Positions 38,428 through 49,699 of a DNA stretch of 64,000 nucleotides are shown in pieces (position 1 is the first letter of the stretch; each line of letters starts with the position of its first letter). The DNA is from Protonemura montana. Taxonomy: Eukaryota; Arthropoda; Insecta; Plecoptera; Nemouridae. The notes under the pieces were generated by a model. The model saw only the letters and a program-made list of their open reading frames with translations. It was not told the origin of the DNA and made no database searches. Both the position numbers and the translations under genes were made by a program. The DNA lies in the NCBI GenBank assembly GCA_947568835.1, contig OX387605.1, positions 3,906,001 through 3,970,000 on the forward strand, in the 5' to 3' direction.

Positions 38428-41400
38428 TTTGTGCATCGAGGCACCTCGGGCTCTCGTCGCGCATAAGTAATCGGTGCATGCATTATTGGAAGATGATGCC
38501 CACCGGTTAATGCTATTATCAACGTTAATGGGATGAGTCTGCATACCTTCTAGCGGTGAAGAGATTATACAAATGCACCGCTATGCCAATCAGCGTTAAT
38601 ATTCGGCAAACAATTTTGTGAATTCTATCGGAAAAACGAACATTTTTTATAATTCATTGTATGAATGCAAATGTTTGGAAATAAATTTCGTGTCCTCGTC
38701 CGATATTTTTAAATAATGGTTGCGGTGTCCGTGTATTTTTTCAGCATGCCATTAACCTGACTTGTAGCATCATTATTTGCGGATAATGATGCCATTTTTC
38801 AATACTCGGCGCAATAACTTGTCAGCGCGCCTGCGTTGCAGGGCGTGAGGTTCATTGGAACAATGTCAACGGTCGGTGCATTGCGTTGTCCAGCTTTGCA
38901 ATCATTGCTAACAAGTCGTCCCCGGGCTTCAGCATCTCAACTGTGCATTAATTGGCTTGTTTTCTATTTTTTTATGACTAGCAAGAGGTTAAGTAGTCGT
39001 TATGAATGTCTCTGACAGAATATTTAAATACACTGCAGTTGTGTATTACATCTTTCTCCTGCACTTCTCTCTTGTTTGATACAAAATAATTTGATAAATG
39101 TACTCTTGTACTGCATTTAAGTAGATCTCAGTAACATTGACCTTCATATCTGTATCTTTCAACAAATAAATCTTAATTTCCCGGCTTCTGCAAGCGTTCG
39201 CAGAAAATCACTCTACCACTTAATCGCATCTGATTTCACGCAGTCACCAAGAGTACAGGGTTTACCACTTGGACCATGATTGATATTCCACAGCCAAGAC
39301 GACGTTTTCCCCAAGTTCTTAATAAACTGGTTTCTGTAAAACGCGCCTGGTAATTCTATCTAAGCCCATCTTGTATTAATTAGGCATTCAATGATGAGCG
39401 TGCGACATCCGTGCACCAATTAGTATGGGCTTCATTGAGCCCAGCCCTACTTAAGTCTATCGATCGTTGGGTCCGTTGCCTGTAGCTGTGTGCCATTATT
39501 CTGTTCTCAAAGCGTTCACAACCCCCCCAAAGCAAACACTCGTAAAAATCTAGCTACTCGGGGAGCGCCGTTTTCCTGCGACAACATGTGTTCGGATTGT
39601 GCACAGATCTGCCGCCGGAGATTACGCTCTGCGAAGCCGGCGAGGAAAACAGCAACAGAGAAATGTTTGCCCCGTTGAGATCAATAAAAAAAAATAGATG
39701 GAATGAAAAGAGAAGCAAAAAACTAACTTTGTTCTAAATAGCTTGGACTCACGAAAGTGTGCCAAAAAGGTATTGTGATTAATTGTTAAAATAGCTGTGT
39801 GCCTCTTTTTTTTTCACGGTCGTGGTGTAGAGTTTGTGTATCGCGCTTATAAATTACACTTTAAATGGGGAACGTTACAGGATTTGTAGAGCACTGGTGT
39901 AATTAATCGCATAACTTAGTAACGAATGATAAGCAGATTACGTGAACGTTATACCTGGAACCAGCCACACTCCTAGATATGTGTATTCTGCATTTCCACG
40001 CTAAATAAACTGTTGGTTGAGTGAAGCTTTGAGGCGACTCAAGAATTTCCTTGGGCGCTACGGTCGCTGACCAAGCCACCGCTTGCCGTCGGTGCATTTT
40101 GCCTAGCACCCTTGCGGGCACTGTCGGCTGATTGCATTGCAAACATGCTACTAGGTCACTCCTAGTTGCGCATGCATAATTTTATAATATATTGGCAGTG
40201 TGTGCCGGCATTAAACGGTATAGTGGTGTGGAAAATATCACAACCACAACCCTGGTAAACCATGTTACAATATAAGGGACATGTACCATGGCAGGGGTAT
40301 TATGGCTTCAAATTGTTAACAAATATTTTCGTGTTCTATCGTAAAGTATGAATTAAACTCAACGAGGTATAGTAATTACGAAATGAAAATCTGTTTGCAA
40401 TAAAGTCCTTTTTGAGCACATTCTCTAGCAAACAAATGGCGCCATCTACCCGGTCGAGGACCCCGTTTCGAGCTAACAGTATACGTCATTTCATCAATCA
40501 GCCCTCGACAGAATTGTTTAATGTCAGTGTGTTAGTATGTCATTAAAATATCGAACCGGGACCGTGCGTCAAAGCCGAGGTCAATTCAAATAGCACGATC
40601 TGTTTTTTTTCCCCGCCAGCATGTTTCATGTTCCTGAGGTAGGTACACCATTTTTAATTAAGTGGGCTCGGGTTTTTGATTAGTTCTCGCTGCGTCGTTT
40701 CGCGGAGTATTAATTAAATTAGTCGCGAAAGAATTGCTTTTAATTTCACCGTAATGTCTCTTCTTTTTTTTCTGCTTTAACGCGTGCATAGAGCACGAAC
40801 GTGCGGTTAACGGGGATGATTTACCGGGCCCGGGGGGTGGCTTTATTCGCGGACGGGGAGGGTGCTGCGATATCAAGTTTGGTTAATTAGTTGCTCTCTG
40901 CTAGCAGCCGAGGATAATTACCGGTGGGGGCAAGTTCCAAGGGACTCGACCATCCTTAGACTTATGTTAGGCGCAACCAAGTTTATCCACTTGACTGGTT
41001 TTTGGTCGACCGAGCTATTATGCTGAGTACTTTGAAAGTCCTGCCATGCATGGACCAGAATCTACACTAATAACGTATGGCCGCGGAAATGGGTTCAATG
41101 ATTAAACGTTCAGCAAGTTAATTGGTAAATTACGATTTCGTTGTATTAAATAAACTGCTCAATTTGCACATCTATGAGTTAGTCGGATGTCACATCCGAT
41201 TTTTTCTTTCTGTCAAACTTCCCGCTCGTGCACACTGTTACTTTCTTCTCATAAATGTAAGAAGTGTTTTAGTGACTCAAGATGCAGAGCATTCTCTTGA
41301 AAGTTGGCCACCGGCCCAAGCACTGTTTCTGACGTGTCCCTACATACTTACTACCGGCTCTGTGCAGACCGACTCCGACTTGGCTTACTTCCAGTCCGCG

Positions 41401-42068
41401 AAGACTACTTGCCCGTAATTTGCCTCCAAGAGCGATTTAATGTCTGAGCAAATAGGTGCGTCGATGGTTTTTCAATCTGCCTTAAGGGTGCCTGAATAAT
41501 CTGCTTCCCTTATAGCGCCTCCTGTGGAAACATGGTCGACAATTCTGTCTGCTAAATTTCCTACCTCGCGAATGCCGTATTTTCCTGTATACCTCCACTA
41601 TCAGCGTTGCGGAAATGCTTTCAACTTTTCAGTGTGTGGACACAAAACACGCATGAATAATTTAGTCTCTTTTAGTCAGAAATGCTTCTTAAGAAGATTG
41701 AATTTTCTTCCTCCAAGGACAGTCGCGTGTAGATTATTAAGCTAACTGTGTATTATTTACATAATATTATGAATAAGGAAAAATACGAAAGCGTTTACAT
41801 TAAAAATGCGTAGGTGCTTACTTTTCAAAATGGTTGTGTTCAATTTCACGTCAGCAAGCAGCACTCTATTCTGTTATTTCCCACAAATCTTAAAAAATTG
41901 ACAACATTTTTTCCTTCGATGCAAACGTTTGTAGCCACCGCAGTTCCAGCTCACCATCTAATTTCCTTCAAACAACCCACCCCATCTCAGGCTCCACCTT
42001 CTGCCGAGCTGATCGCTAATTGGCTGATTGGCCTGGCGCTGATTAATGTTTCCTGTGTCTCCGCTCAG

Positions 42069-42276
42069 GTGGCGTGGATCCACATCGACCGGCAGATGAT
42101 CCTGACCATCCACCGGCACGTGATCGCACGCGTGCCCCGCTTCTCAGTGTCCCACGACAACCAGAAGACCTGGCTGCTGCACGTCTCGGGGGTGCAGCAA
42201 GAGGACCGGGGTTACTACATGTGTCAGGTCAACACCAACCCCATGATGAGCCAAGTCGGCTATCTGCAAGTTGTAG
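42069..42276 (+). CDS. DIP-family Ig protein, exon B (rest of Ig1)
   Basis: The exon follows the acceptor TCCGCTCAG and ends at GTCAGT. It encodes fragment residues 36-104, completing Ig1: the C-strand tryptophan W38 in VAWIHIDRQMILTIHRHVI, then W70, then the D-x-G-x-Y-x-C motif DRGYYMC with C87 pairing with C26, and QVNTNPM followed by the G-strand ending YLQVV. The stretches VAWxxxDxxxILTIxxHVI and MCQVNTxPM are signatures of DIP Ig1, the domain that binds Dpr proteins at the cell surface of neurons. It joins exon A in phase 0 and exon C in phase 1. The open frame upstream of 42069 is intron read-through. Confidence 0.97.
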
Positions 42277-44479
42277 GTCAGTAAAATCCTTTCCCTTAGA
42301 TACAACCCTGGATGGCCGCTGTGCCATGTACATTCAAGGCTATTTTCCAAGGTCGTGGTGTGGATTTTTTCTTTGGTACCATTTAAGAGAGTGTTTCAAT
42401 ACATTTGACATGTTTTTCTTGACGCACACCTGAATAATTAAACATTAACCTTGTCAGACAGTAAGAAAAATGGACACTTAGGTTGTTTGTGGTTTTATTA
42501 GACTCTCGTCGATTTTGTGTTGAATGAATTTGCCATTCGTCCGAGACCGGTTCTAACTTCCATGAGGCTAACGGTGATCGAACGGATCTTTTTAAATACA
42601 TTTTTTTGTATGTAGTCTAAAGATCCGTCTCCAAAGAGTGATACTTTCACACTATGTTGATAAGGCGGTATAAAAAGTAGACGACCAAGATGCCTTGGAG
42701 TAAAGATTCAATCGCATTCAGACGAAGCGTTGTGAAAAAGCAATGCTTAGCTCTTGGTCTTGACTTTGTGCCGCCTATCTTGGAAAATGTAGGTGAACTG
42801 TTGCTTTATGGTTTGAAGCTGTGTTAGCCTTGTTACCAGATGTGATGGAGGAGCCAACCTTACGGTCCGATGCGCTTTACAGATCAGCTTTCACCGTTTT
42901 TTATAGAATTCTTGTACTCTCAATACTCATCCCAAACTGAAAAGTCTGTACTAGTGCATAAAAGCGTTGACATCCGCGGAGTGAAATTCAGTGCAATCAA
43001 TACATGAACACTCCAACGTGGCCCAGCGCACAATTAGCTAAACATTATGATAATCTAAAACAAACAGATGCCACGTATGAGCTCTGATGACCACATAGGT
43101 GAATATCAATGACATCGAGCTAATGAGTTGTTGCCTGTTGATGCGTACGGATGTCGGTTTGCTCCATCGAGTGTGTGGTCGTGTCCCCATTGGTCGGTGA
43201 GCCCTGATGTCCGAGTGTGCCGTCGTTCGGGTCAAAGTGCTGGCAAAGTGCTGCCAGCCTGATGACATTTACTTATAAACTTGTGTGTAACCCTAATAAT
43301 AAATCACTGCACGGCGCAAGCAAAGTGCCTACACTCGCCGGGTTAGATTTTGCACAAAACCGCGCTTGCCTGGCTCAAGTTGAAACTAACACAGAAACTT
43401 GGCGGTATCCAGCTTTAAACACATATACAGTGCTGTTGTAAGCTGTTTTCAAAATACACTATGGATATTTTGTAAAGATTTGTAATAGATTATAACATGT
43501 GTGTGTGTGCGTGTGTGTGTGTGTGTGTGTATTCACAAAATATTTCCACACCTTGTATATTTAGATAATGTGAATGGAAAGAATTCCCCCTCGGGCAAGA
43601 CATTTTCGGTTTAGATGCGTGATAGGCGAGCTATTGAACGTATGAAAATGACGATATTGGCAATCCTACGGCGTAAAGCTTTTTCAATGGCGTCTCAAAT
43701 GTCTATATTTCAATTTTATCGATACGCGTTATTTTTGGCTGCTTTGTTTCGCCGAAGCCTCGGCATTGTCATGCGCTTCCCGGCGCATGCACGCCCGGCG
43801 AGATTTGCACGCCGTATTAGTGCTAACACTCGCGCGCTGCAACGCTGACTTTGCGACCTGGAGGGGGAGTTCGAACACTCACCCTGTTGTTCGACGGCGA
43901 AACAAGTACAACACGACAACACAGAACAATATGAGCGAAAACATGAGCAATTAAAATGCGCATAATGAAATGGCCATGTTAACGTTACTACTGCCTGCAT
44001 GCCATAAAGGTGCAATCGTCTCTTTTCTTTCTCGAGATAATATTTCTATTTTTTTGAAACCAATTTGCAAATTGTAATTTTAATATTTGAAAAAAAAGTC
44101 TAACAACATTATTTAGTGAAACCAATTGTCGCATTGTTTCATATTTCAGAGACCAAATTATAGCACTATCTTCTCTGGGTTCGGTACTAGACCATGAAGC
44201 TATGAAATGTACCGCTGAGCTCTTTGTATCCATATCCCACCCACGGGAAGGATAAAGAAGGGTTGGTTCGTCCAATAGAACTCGTACTGTAGAGGAAAGT
44301 TACTGTAACGTAACGTACTGTAAACGTTATATGTCATGTAATGTAATTGTAATGTATTTGTATGTAATGTAAACGTACTCTTACTGTAGAGTAAACTCTG
44401 TGACCCCAGAGTTGTGTGCACTTGTTCCAAAGCAACAACCAATACATTATTGTAAATACCCTTGCTCTTTCCAATCTAG
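42277..44479 (+). other. DIP intron between Ig1 and Ig2
   Basis: Phase-1 intron of 2.2 kb. It contains a perfect-to-near-perfect (GT)n run at 43499-43530. Just before the acceptor lies a GTAA/TGTA-rich degenerate stretch (about 44283-44400). No gene is seen. Confidence 0.85.
43499..43530. repeat. (GT)n microsatellite
   Basis: About sixteen GT units with one GC interruption, inside a DIP intron. Confidence 0.95.
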
Positions 44480-44641
44480 TTCCCCCAAACATCCTCGACG
44501 AGGAGAGCACGCTCTCGTCGGTGGCCATCCGAGAGAACCAGAACATCACATTAACGTGCAAAGCGGACGGCTTCCCTGCGCCGAAGTTGATGTGGCGACG
44601 AGAGGATGGCCAGGGCATCTCCATAGATCGCCGCAAGAAAG
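44480..44641 (+). CDS. DIP-family Ig protein, exon C (first part of Ig2)
   Basis: Acceptor CCAATCTAG, donor GTGAGT. It encodes fragment residues 105-158: the Ig1-Ig2 linker VPPNILDEEST, the B-strand cysteine C131 in NITLTCKADGFPAP, and the C-strand WRRED with W143. VPPNI and WRRE(D/S)G are conserved in DIPs. N126 (NIT) is a predicted N-glycosylation site. Phase 1 at both ends. Within Ig2, the exon stops between the C-strand region and the E/F strands carried by exon D. Confidence 0.96.
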
Positions 44642-47488
44642 GTGAGTGCCCGCTCGCAGACTTGAGTGCCTCTTAGTCCAAAGTAGAGATAGCCATCAGG
44701 ACAGTTGCATAATCACCGGCGGCTTCTTCTCGTATGGGGCGCGCCGAGGGAAATCGTTGGTTCCTTTTTAAGAATCAAGCCGGCTTCTCTCTGGGAATTC
44801 TCTGCGTGTTCACTGAAAGCCTTTCAAGGCTGAAATTCCTTGCAGAGGTAACAGGCGGTGGTTAAACCACATTTTGGAACACTTGAAAATTGACTTGTTT
44901 GCACTTTCTATTAACAACAAATATGGTTCAAACATTTTCTAGTCATCTTTCCTAGGGTGTGCAAGGTGGCAATGCACAGTACAGGGGAATAAAAACGTAA
45001 AATTTCCGTTGATAGTAAATGACCACACTTGCAGCATGTGCGTATAAGAATTGGAATGAGCGACCTCTATACACTCTGCACCAGTCTTTTGGCATTAACA
45101 ACGTGACCTTTATGCTGGAGCTTAAATGTGCCGAACTCCCGGCAGTTCTTCAGCAGTAATACTTTCAGCTAGCTTCACGTCTATTGGGGTTCGTTCAGTA
45201 TCCCCCCCTGTGTGGCCTTGTTGACTTGTATCGCTTATAAAGTGTCTGCTTGACCCTTCGGGGGTCGTCTCCCACCGAGGCGAGGTGAGCGGCGATTCAC
45301 CGGCATCGGCACAGGGTCCGCGCGCTCGCCTCCAGAATCGGAACTGCACATTACTGGCCCCACGTGACTTAGCTTCTAACTGTAGAGAAAACAAAGCACG
45401 GCGTTTAGTGTGCGACCGGATCTTGTATACATCGCTAATTGGCTTGTCTAGATTCGGAAGTGTAACCTAGGAACTCGATTAAACATGAAATGAACAGCAC
45501 ATTCAAGTCTTAGGGATAGGACGGGCTTCGTAAGGGTTTGGGGGTATCTGCTAGGATGTAGAGGGATGAGGTTGAATATGGGGAGTCATGTTAAAGTGGT
45601 CCATGAATATTGGAACAGGTTGTATTTGAGATGGAACCCGGGAGCTTGTAAATATTTCAGAAGCTAATTAAGGTAGATGCTGGTAGAGAGGGTGTATCAC
45701 GCAAGCGCCCGCTAGACGGTATCATCTTGCTTTTCTTAAGCTTATGGGAAAACACATCCCTTTTACCTATTTCTATTTACCCGGGGTGCTACGAGTTGGA
45801 TGCGAGTGAAAGTGATTGTGCGGGTTCCACTGCAACGCGCCGAGTGGCCGCCGCGTTCCCAGCACTTCTCTAAGACGGGGCGAGAGTGAGGCATTGATTC
45901 GTGCGTTGCTAAAAACCTCGTTGTAAAGCGGCCTCTCCAGCTGAATGTCAGTTAAAACTTATCTGGTGCGAGTCTTTTTTCCTAATTTCTAGCGGTTTCT
46001 AGTCATTTTTCCCGTTTTCTTATCTGGCCAGCGGACTCGTCGTCGCAGAGTTGCGACGCTCTGCTTGAAATGGCACACTGAGGCGACGGTGAAAAGCTGA
46101 GAAAATGAATGTCAGCATAACGTGTACACCGACCGCTTCCGCTGATAAGTTTTCCTGCAGCTCAGCACTTCCAGGATGATGTGTCGCCTAACTCTGCCTG
46201 CAGGATTGCACACTTAGGTGGATGCCGCGCGAGAAGGCGGCTACTCAATTCGTCTAGTTACAGCGATAGCATCTTTCTTGTCGCCGTGCTGGGACAATGG
46301 GGCAGAGTCATTTTAAATGCAGACCCACTTTGCATGCGTAACTACTACAAGTTCTAAATTTAAATACATATTGTTGGGCTAGGTTATATGTGCAAGAATC
46401 CTGACTCTGGTATGACCATCACGCGATGTTTCTGGAATGGAGCGCAGTGAAAAGTTGGTACCGTGAGGGCCAACTTGCTAACAGGGTCTTCGCTTTCCTT
46501 TACTTTTCCAAGGGAAAAAGATACACTTAACCATAGATATCAGTTATCAGCTTTTCTTTAATACCAGAGTTTGCATAATTTATGCAAGGTAAGTTACCCA
46601 GGCTGCGAAACTCTATATTCTCTTTGAATTAGATTGGATTTTTCGTCTTTATGACCTCTCAACTCGCGAACACTACGGTGTTAATGCCCCGTGTTGGTAA
46701 AGTTGTAATGAGACAGGTGGTATAGCTGTAGGTACCCGCACACCTAATCTACTCGCGTAAACTTTCCTCGGAATAACGAGAGTTTTTTTTCTCAAAAGAT
46801 CACTTCTCGGAGAGATTCAAGGGGCAAAATGTGTGTCTTGCCAACTTATCATATTAGCATGAGCTCATTCTGTGCGCTCGCTGCTGGGGCAACTTTTCAT
46901 CGCTCTTGCTATCATGTAACTCTTCATTCTCATCTCGTTGATAATTTTTACACGCACAAATGGTGACATTGTTCCCCCTTAAAGAATGTTCCCCCCAATA
47001 GTTGTGGTGCAGAAAGCTCCAAGAAAAGCACACGTTTTTATAAGACTTGAAAATGTAAGATTCGCTAATCTGGAAAAAGAGGAGACTCTTTTAACAATTA
47101 TTTGAAATTAAAAAAAAAACAGGATCTGTGAGAATGAGCACGACATTGAAGAGATCAGAGCAAATGCAGAAATTCGCTTCAAGTTTGGCGACAATCTCAT
47201 GGTTTTATCGCTTCATAATTTATCCGTTCCCTTTCGGACAATTGCACGCTGTCACTGGTACTTGGGGATGATTTATAATATAACATCCCCATGCCTCAAA
47301 GCGCAGTCTAGCTGGCGTCCGGCAATAAAACAATTGCCAAGTTATTGGATATGTATAACAGCTCCTCTCTGTTCTCTTCGTCTTATTCTCGAGCTCGGCA
47401 GTATCACATGACCCGCTCACTGCCTGGCCCGCCCCGTACAATGGTGACACGTAATTAAGCCGTTCCGTTCTGTCGTTCCTTGCTGCAG
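44642..47488 (+). other. DIP intron within Ig2
   Basis: Phase-1 intron of 2.8 kb, GTGAGT to TTGCTGCAG. No gene, transposon coding sequence or strong repeat is recognised. Confidence 0.85.
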
Positions 47489-47617
47489 TGAACGTGTACG
47501 ACGGCGAGCAGCTGAACTTGACGCGCATCTCCCGGACAGAGATGGGCGCCTATCTGTGCATTGCGACCAACGGCGTCCCGCCGTCCGTCAGCAAGCGGAT
47601 CATCGTAGACGTTGAAT
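47489..47617 (+). CDS. DIP-family Ig protein, exon D (second part of Ig2)
   Basis: Acceptor CTTGCTGCAG, donor GTAAGT. It encodes fragment residues 159-201, completing Ig2: NLTRISRTEMGAYLCIATNG with C182 pairing with C131, then VPPSVSKRIIVDVE. The motif MGAYLCIA(S/T)NGVPPSVSKR is a hallmark of the DIP/lachesin-like group. N168 (NLT) is a possible N-glycosylation site. Phase 1 at both ends. Confidence 0.97.
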
Positions 47618-48760
47618 GTAAGTAAAAAGGCGTGACCAGAAAACTCTCTTGCCGGCTTCCGTTAAATCGTGGAAGACTCGGCTCCAACTAGTTTACTAAG
47701 CATGCAAAACCCAGCTGCAAAATCAGTTTTTTTCTAAATTCTTGCTAAATATGGAATGTTTGGTAAACCACTTTTTCTCGAAAATGAACGCCGAACACAA
47801 TTCTGATTGCGATAAAAGCCACATCAGAACGATTACATAAAATATCGTCTAACTTTATTCCTTCACCTTAATTTCCTTATTTGTTCCTTATCTTACATTT
47901 TTCCTTATTTAAGTCGATGCATATATTTCCTAGCTCGCCCAGAGCTCTTGTTGAAGATCGAGTAGCAAGGCTTTAGCTCGGTCGGTACCGACCGCAGATA
48001 CACATCCAAAACTCCTGTTGCTTTCTTTTCAACACCTCTAGAATGGAGGTCTCAGCCCTGCAAAAACGAATGCAAAAGAAAGTAATTAGAACCCGGTGGT
48101 TGTCCATTAGCTGGTATCCTTCCTTAGTTAGCTGCCATCTAACTTTGTATTATGCAGATTTCAATCCGATATAAAACACCGCTGACCTTTTTAAAACTTT
48201 TGCGTCTCCAACGGAGCGGATTAGCTGCCAGTTATTCCCTGAGGATTAATGTATCAAATGACACATATTAAAATTAAGAGAGGCGCTAGTGGAAGCGAGT
48301 TTTAATTGATCAATGTAGCTCATGGACAGCAAGCCATGAGGAAGAAGATGAAATACTCGGCCAGCTCACTTTTAAATAACGTTTTATCTATGAAACCTAG
48401 CAGTCATCCAGGCTGCAAATCCCACATGAGCTGTGCACTTGGCAAATGGTTGCATTGTGGTCGTCGGATATTTTAAACCACTAGGGCGAGTGGACCTTTT
48501 TACACTAGGTATACATTCCACAAACACAATTATAATTCAGAACAACTTCAAATCATATACGAGTGTGGCAATTGTGGCTGACCAAAAATTTATTTGTACT
48601 GTTGTGTTTATTTACGATACAAGCGAAATTGTCTAAATCGCTAAGCCCTACTAAAGTTAAGCAAGCCCCGATTTAGTCGTCAACCAAATCCACACCCTGC
48701 TATGCTCATTTTGGAGTTGGTTGATAGGCTAACTCTCGCTAGGCTATACTTTGTCATAAG

Positions 48761-48950
48761 ACGACGACGACGACGACGACAACGACGACACTGGCCGCGG
48801 TCTTGTATGCGGGAGATAGCGTCACGACGGTCCCCCTCCTCCAGACCCACTCACCATCACCCTCATGCCCGCAAAGATAACGGTGACTGGGTTCGAACCA
48901 AGACCCTCGCCCTGTGTAATCGCATTACACCGATAATCCCCGAAGCGTCC
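48761..48950 (-). mobile_element. tRNA-derived SINE candidate with a trinucleotide tail
   Basis: On the minus strand there is an A-box-like ATCGGTGTAATGCG (plus 48921-48934). It is followed by a perfect RNA polymerase III B-box-like GGTTCGAACCC (plus 48889-48899), then about 100 bp of unrelated body, ending in a (GTC)n run (plus 48761-48789). Promoter boxes, body and short tandem 3' tail in that order match tRNA-derived SINE layout. No target-site duplication was established and the 5' limit is approximate. Confidence 0.4.
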
Positions 48951-49679
48951 AATTACCAGGCACAATGTCGACACAACGGCACCGCGACGCCAACGCCAAC
49001 ACCGACGCCGTCCAAGGCGACGACCAACGTGATCGGTTGCCCTTTCTCGCGCCGAGTATCGCCAGCAATATGCTACTTATCAGTCGGTTAGATGTGAAGT
49101 TGCTTTCTTGAAGGCTCCTCTTCGCGGTCCTTTGAATGAGCTCTGATAAATTTCTCGTCTCACAAAACGGGTTAATTTTGCTCTGGAGAATATCAATGGA
49201 TAAGCGTTATGATGCGTCGAGTCCGGGAGTCGTCTTCGGCGAGTGCTCTGACGGTCTTTGTGAAAACATTAGCAGTGTTCATTAAAACTGAGTGTGTTCA
49301 ATAATCTAACGGTACTCTCGCCGGTTCCCACGGGTGCTTAAAAATTCGAGCCGTAGTGGAATTCATTTGTACGGCCCACGGTGGCACGCCGTTTCAGTTG
49401 TATAACGCTGAGTGCAGGAATGCTTTATCGGTGTGTGCTTTACCCGGCATGCTTTCTGGCCGCGTGCCAAATGATGCATTTTCATGAAATTTTACTGGGT
49501 ATATATATCCGGGGGAAAATTTTCGCGTTGGAACTTTTACATTTTCATTTCTGCGATAGGCTGTATATGGTTGGGTAACGGCTGCTTTTGAAAATCATGT
49601 ATTGAATGGGTCGCAAAGTCCGCTTACCACTTCAGCTAAAACTGCTTTTCCCATTGTTTGTGAACCATGAAGTATGATA

Positions 49680-49699
49680 CGCACACACGCACACACACG
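49680..49699. repeat. (CA)n-rich microsatellite
   Basis: Short CA repeats with CG interruptions. Confidence 0.75.

Larger units (their letters stand above)
23338..42068 (+). other. 18.7-kb intron inside Ig1 of the DIP gene
   Basis: Phase-0 intron bounded by GTGAGC and CCGCTCAG, interrupting the Ig1 domain between YK and VAW. No gene is recognised on either strand inside it. Its contents are G16 and C20 tracts, a tRNA-like fragment at 23787, a 12-bp minisatellite at 27376, two dispersed-repeat copies at 29307 and 29472, a strong foldback at 30417, a CTG/CAG run at 37647 and several short microsatellites. The longest open frame (27963-28538, minus, 191 codons) has no recognisable domain. Confidence 0.85.

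Noticed and set aside
41814..42068. N-terminal extension of the open frame leading into DIP exon B
   Set aside because: The consensus acceptor TCCGCTCAG at 42060-42068 and the in-frame join to exon A show it is intron read-through.
43870..43890. Possible second RNA polymerase III B box (AGTTCGAACACTC)
   Set aside because: No A box or tRNA-like arms at suitable spacing were found.
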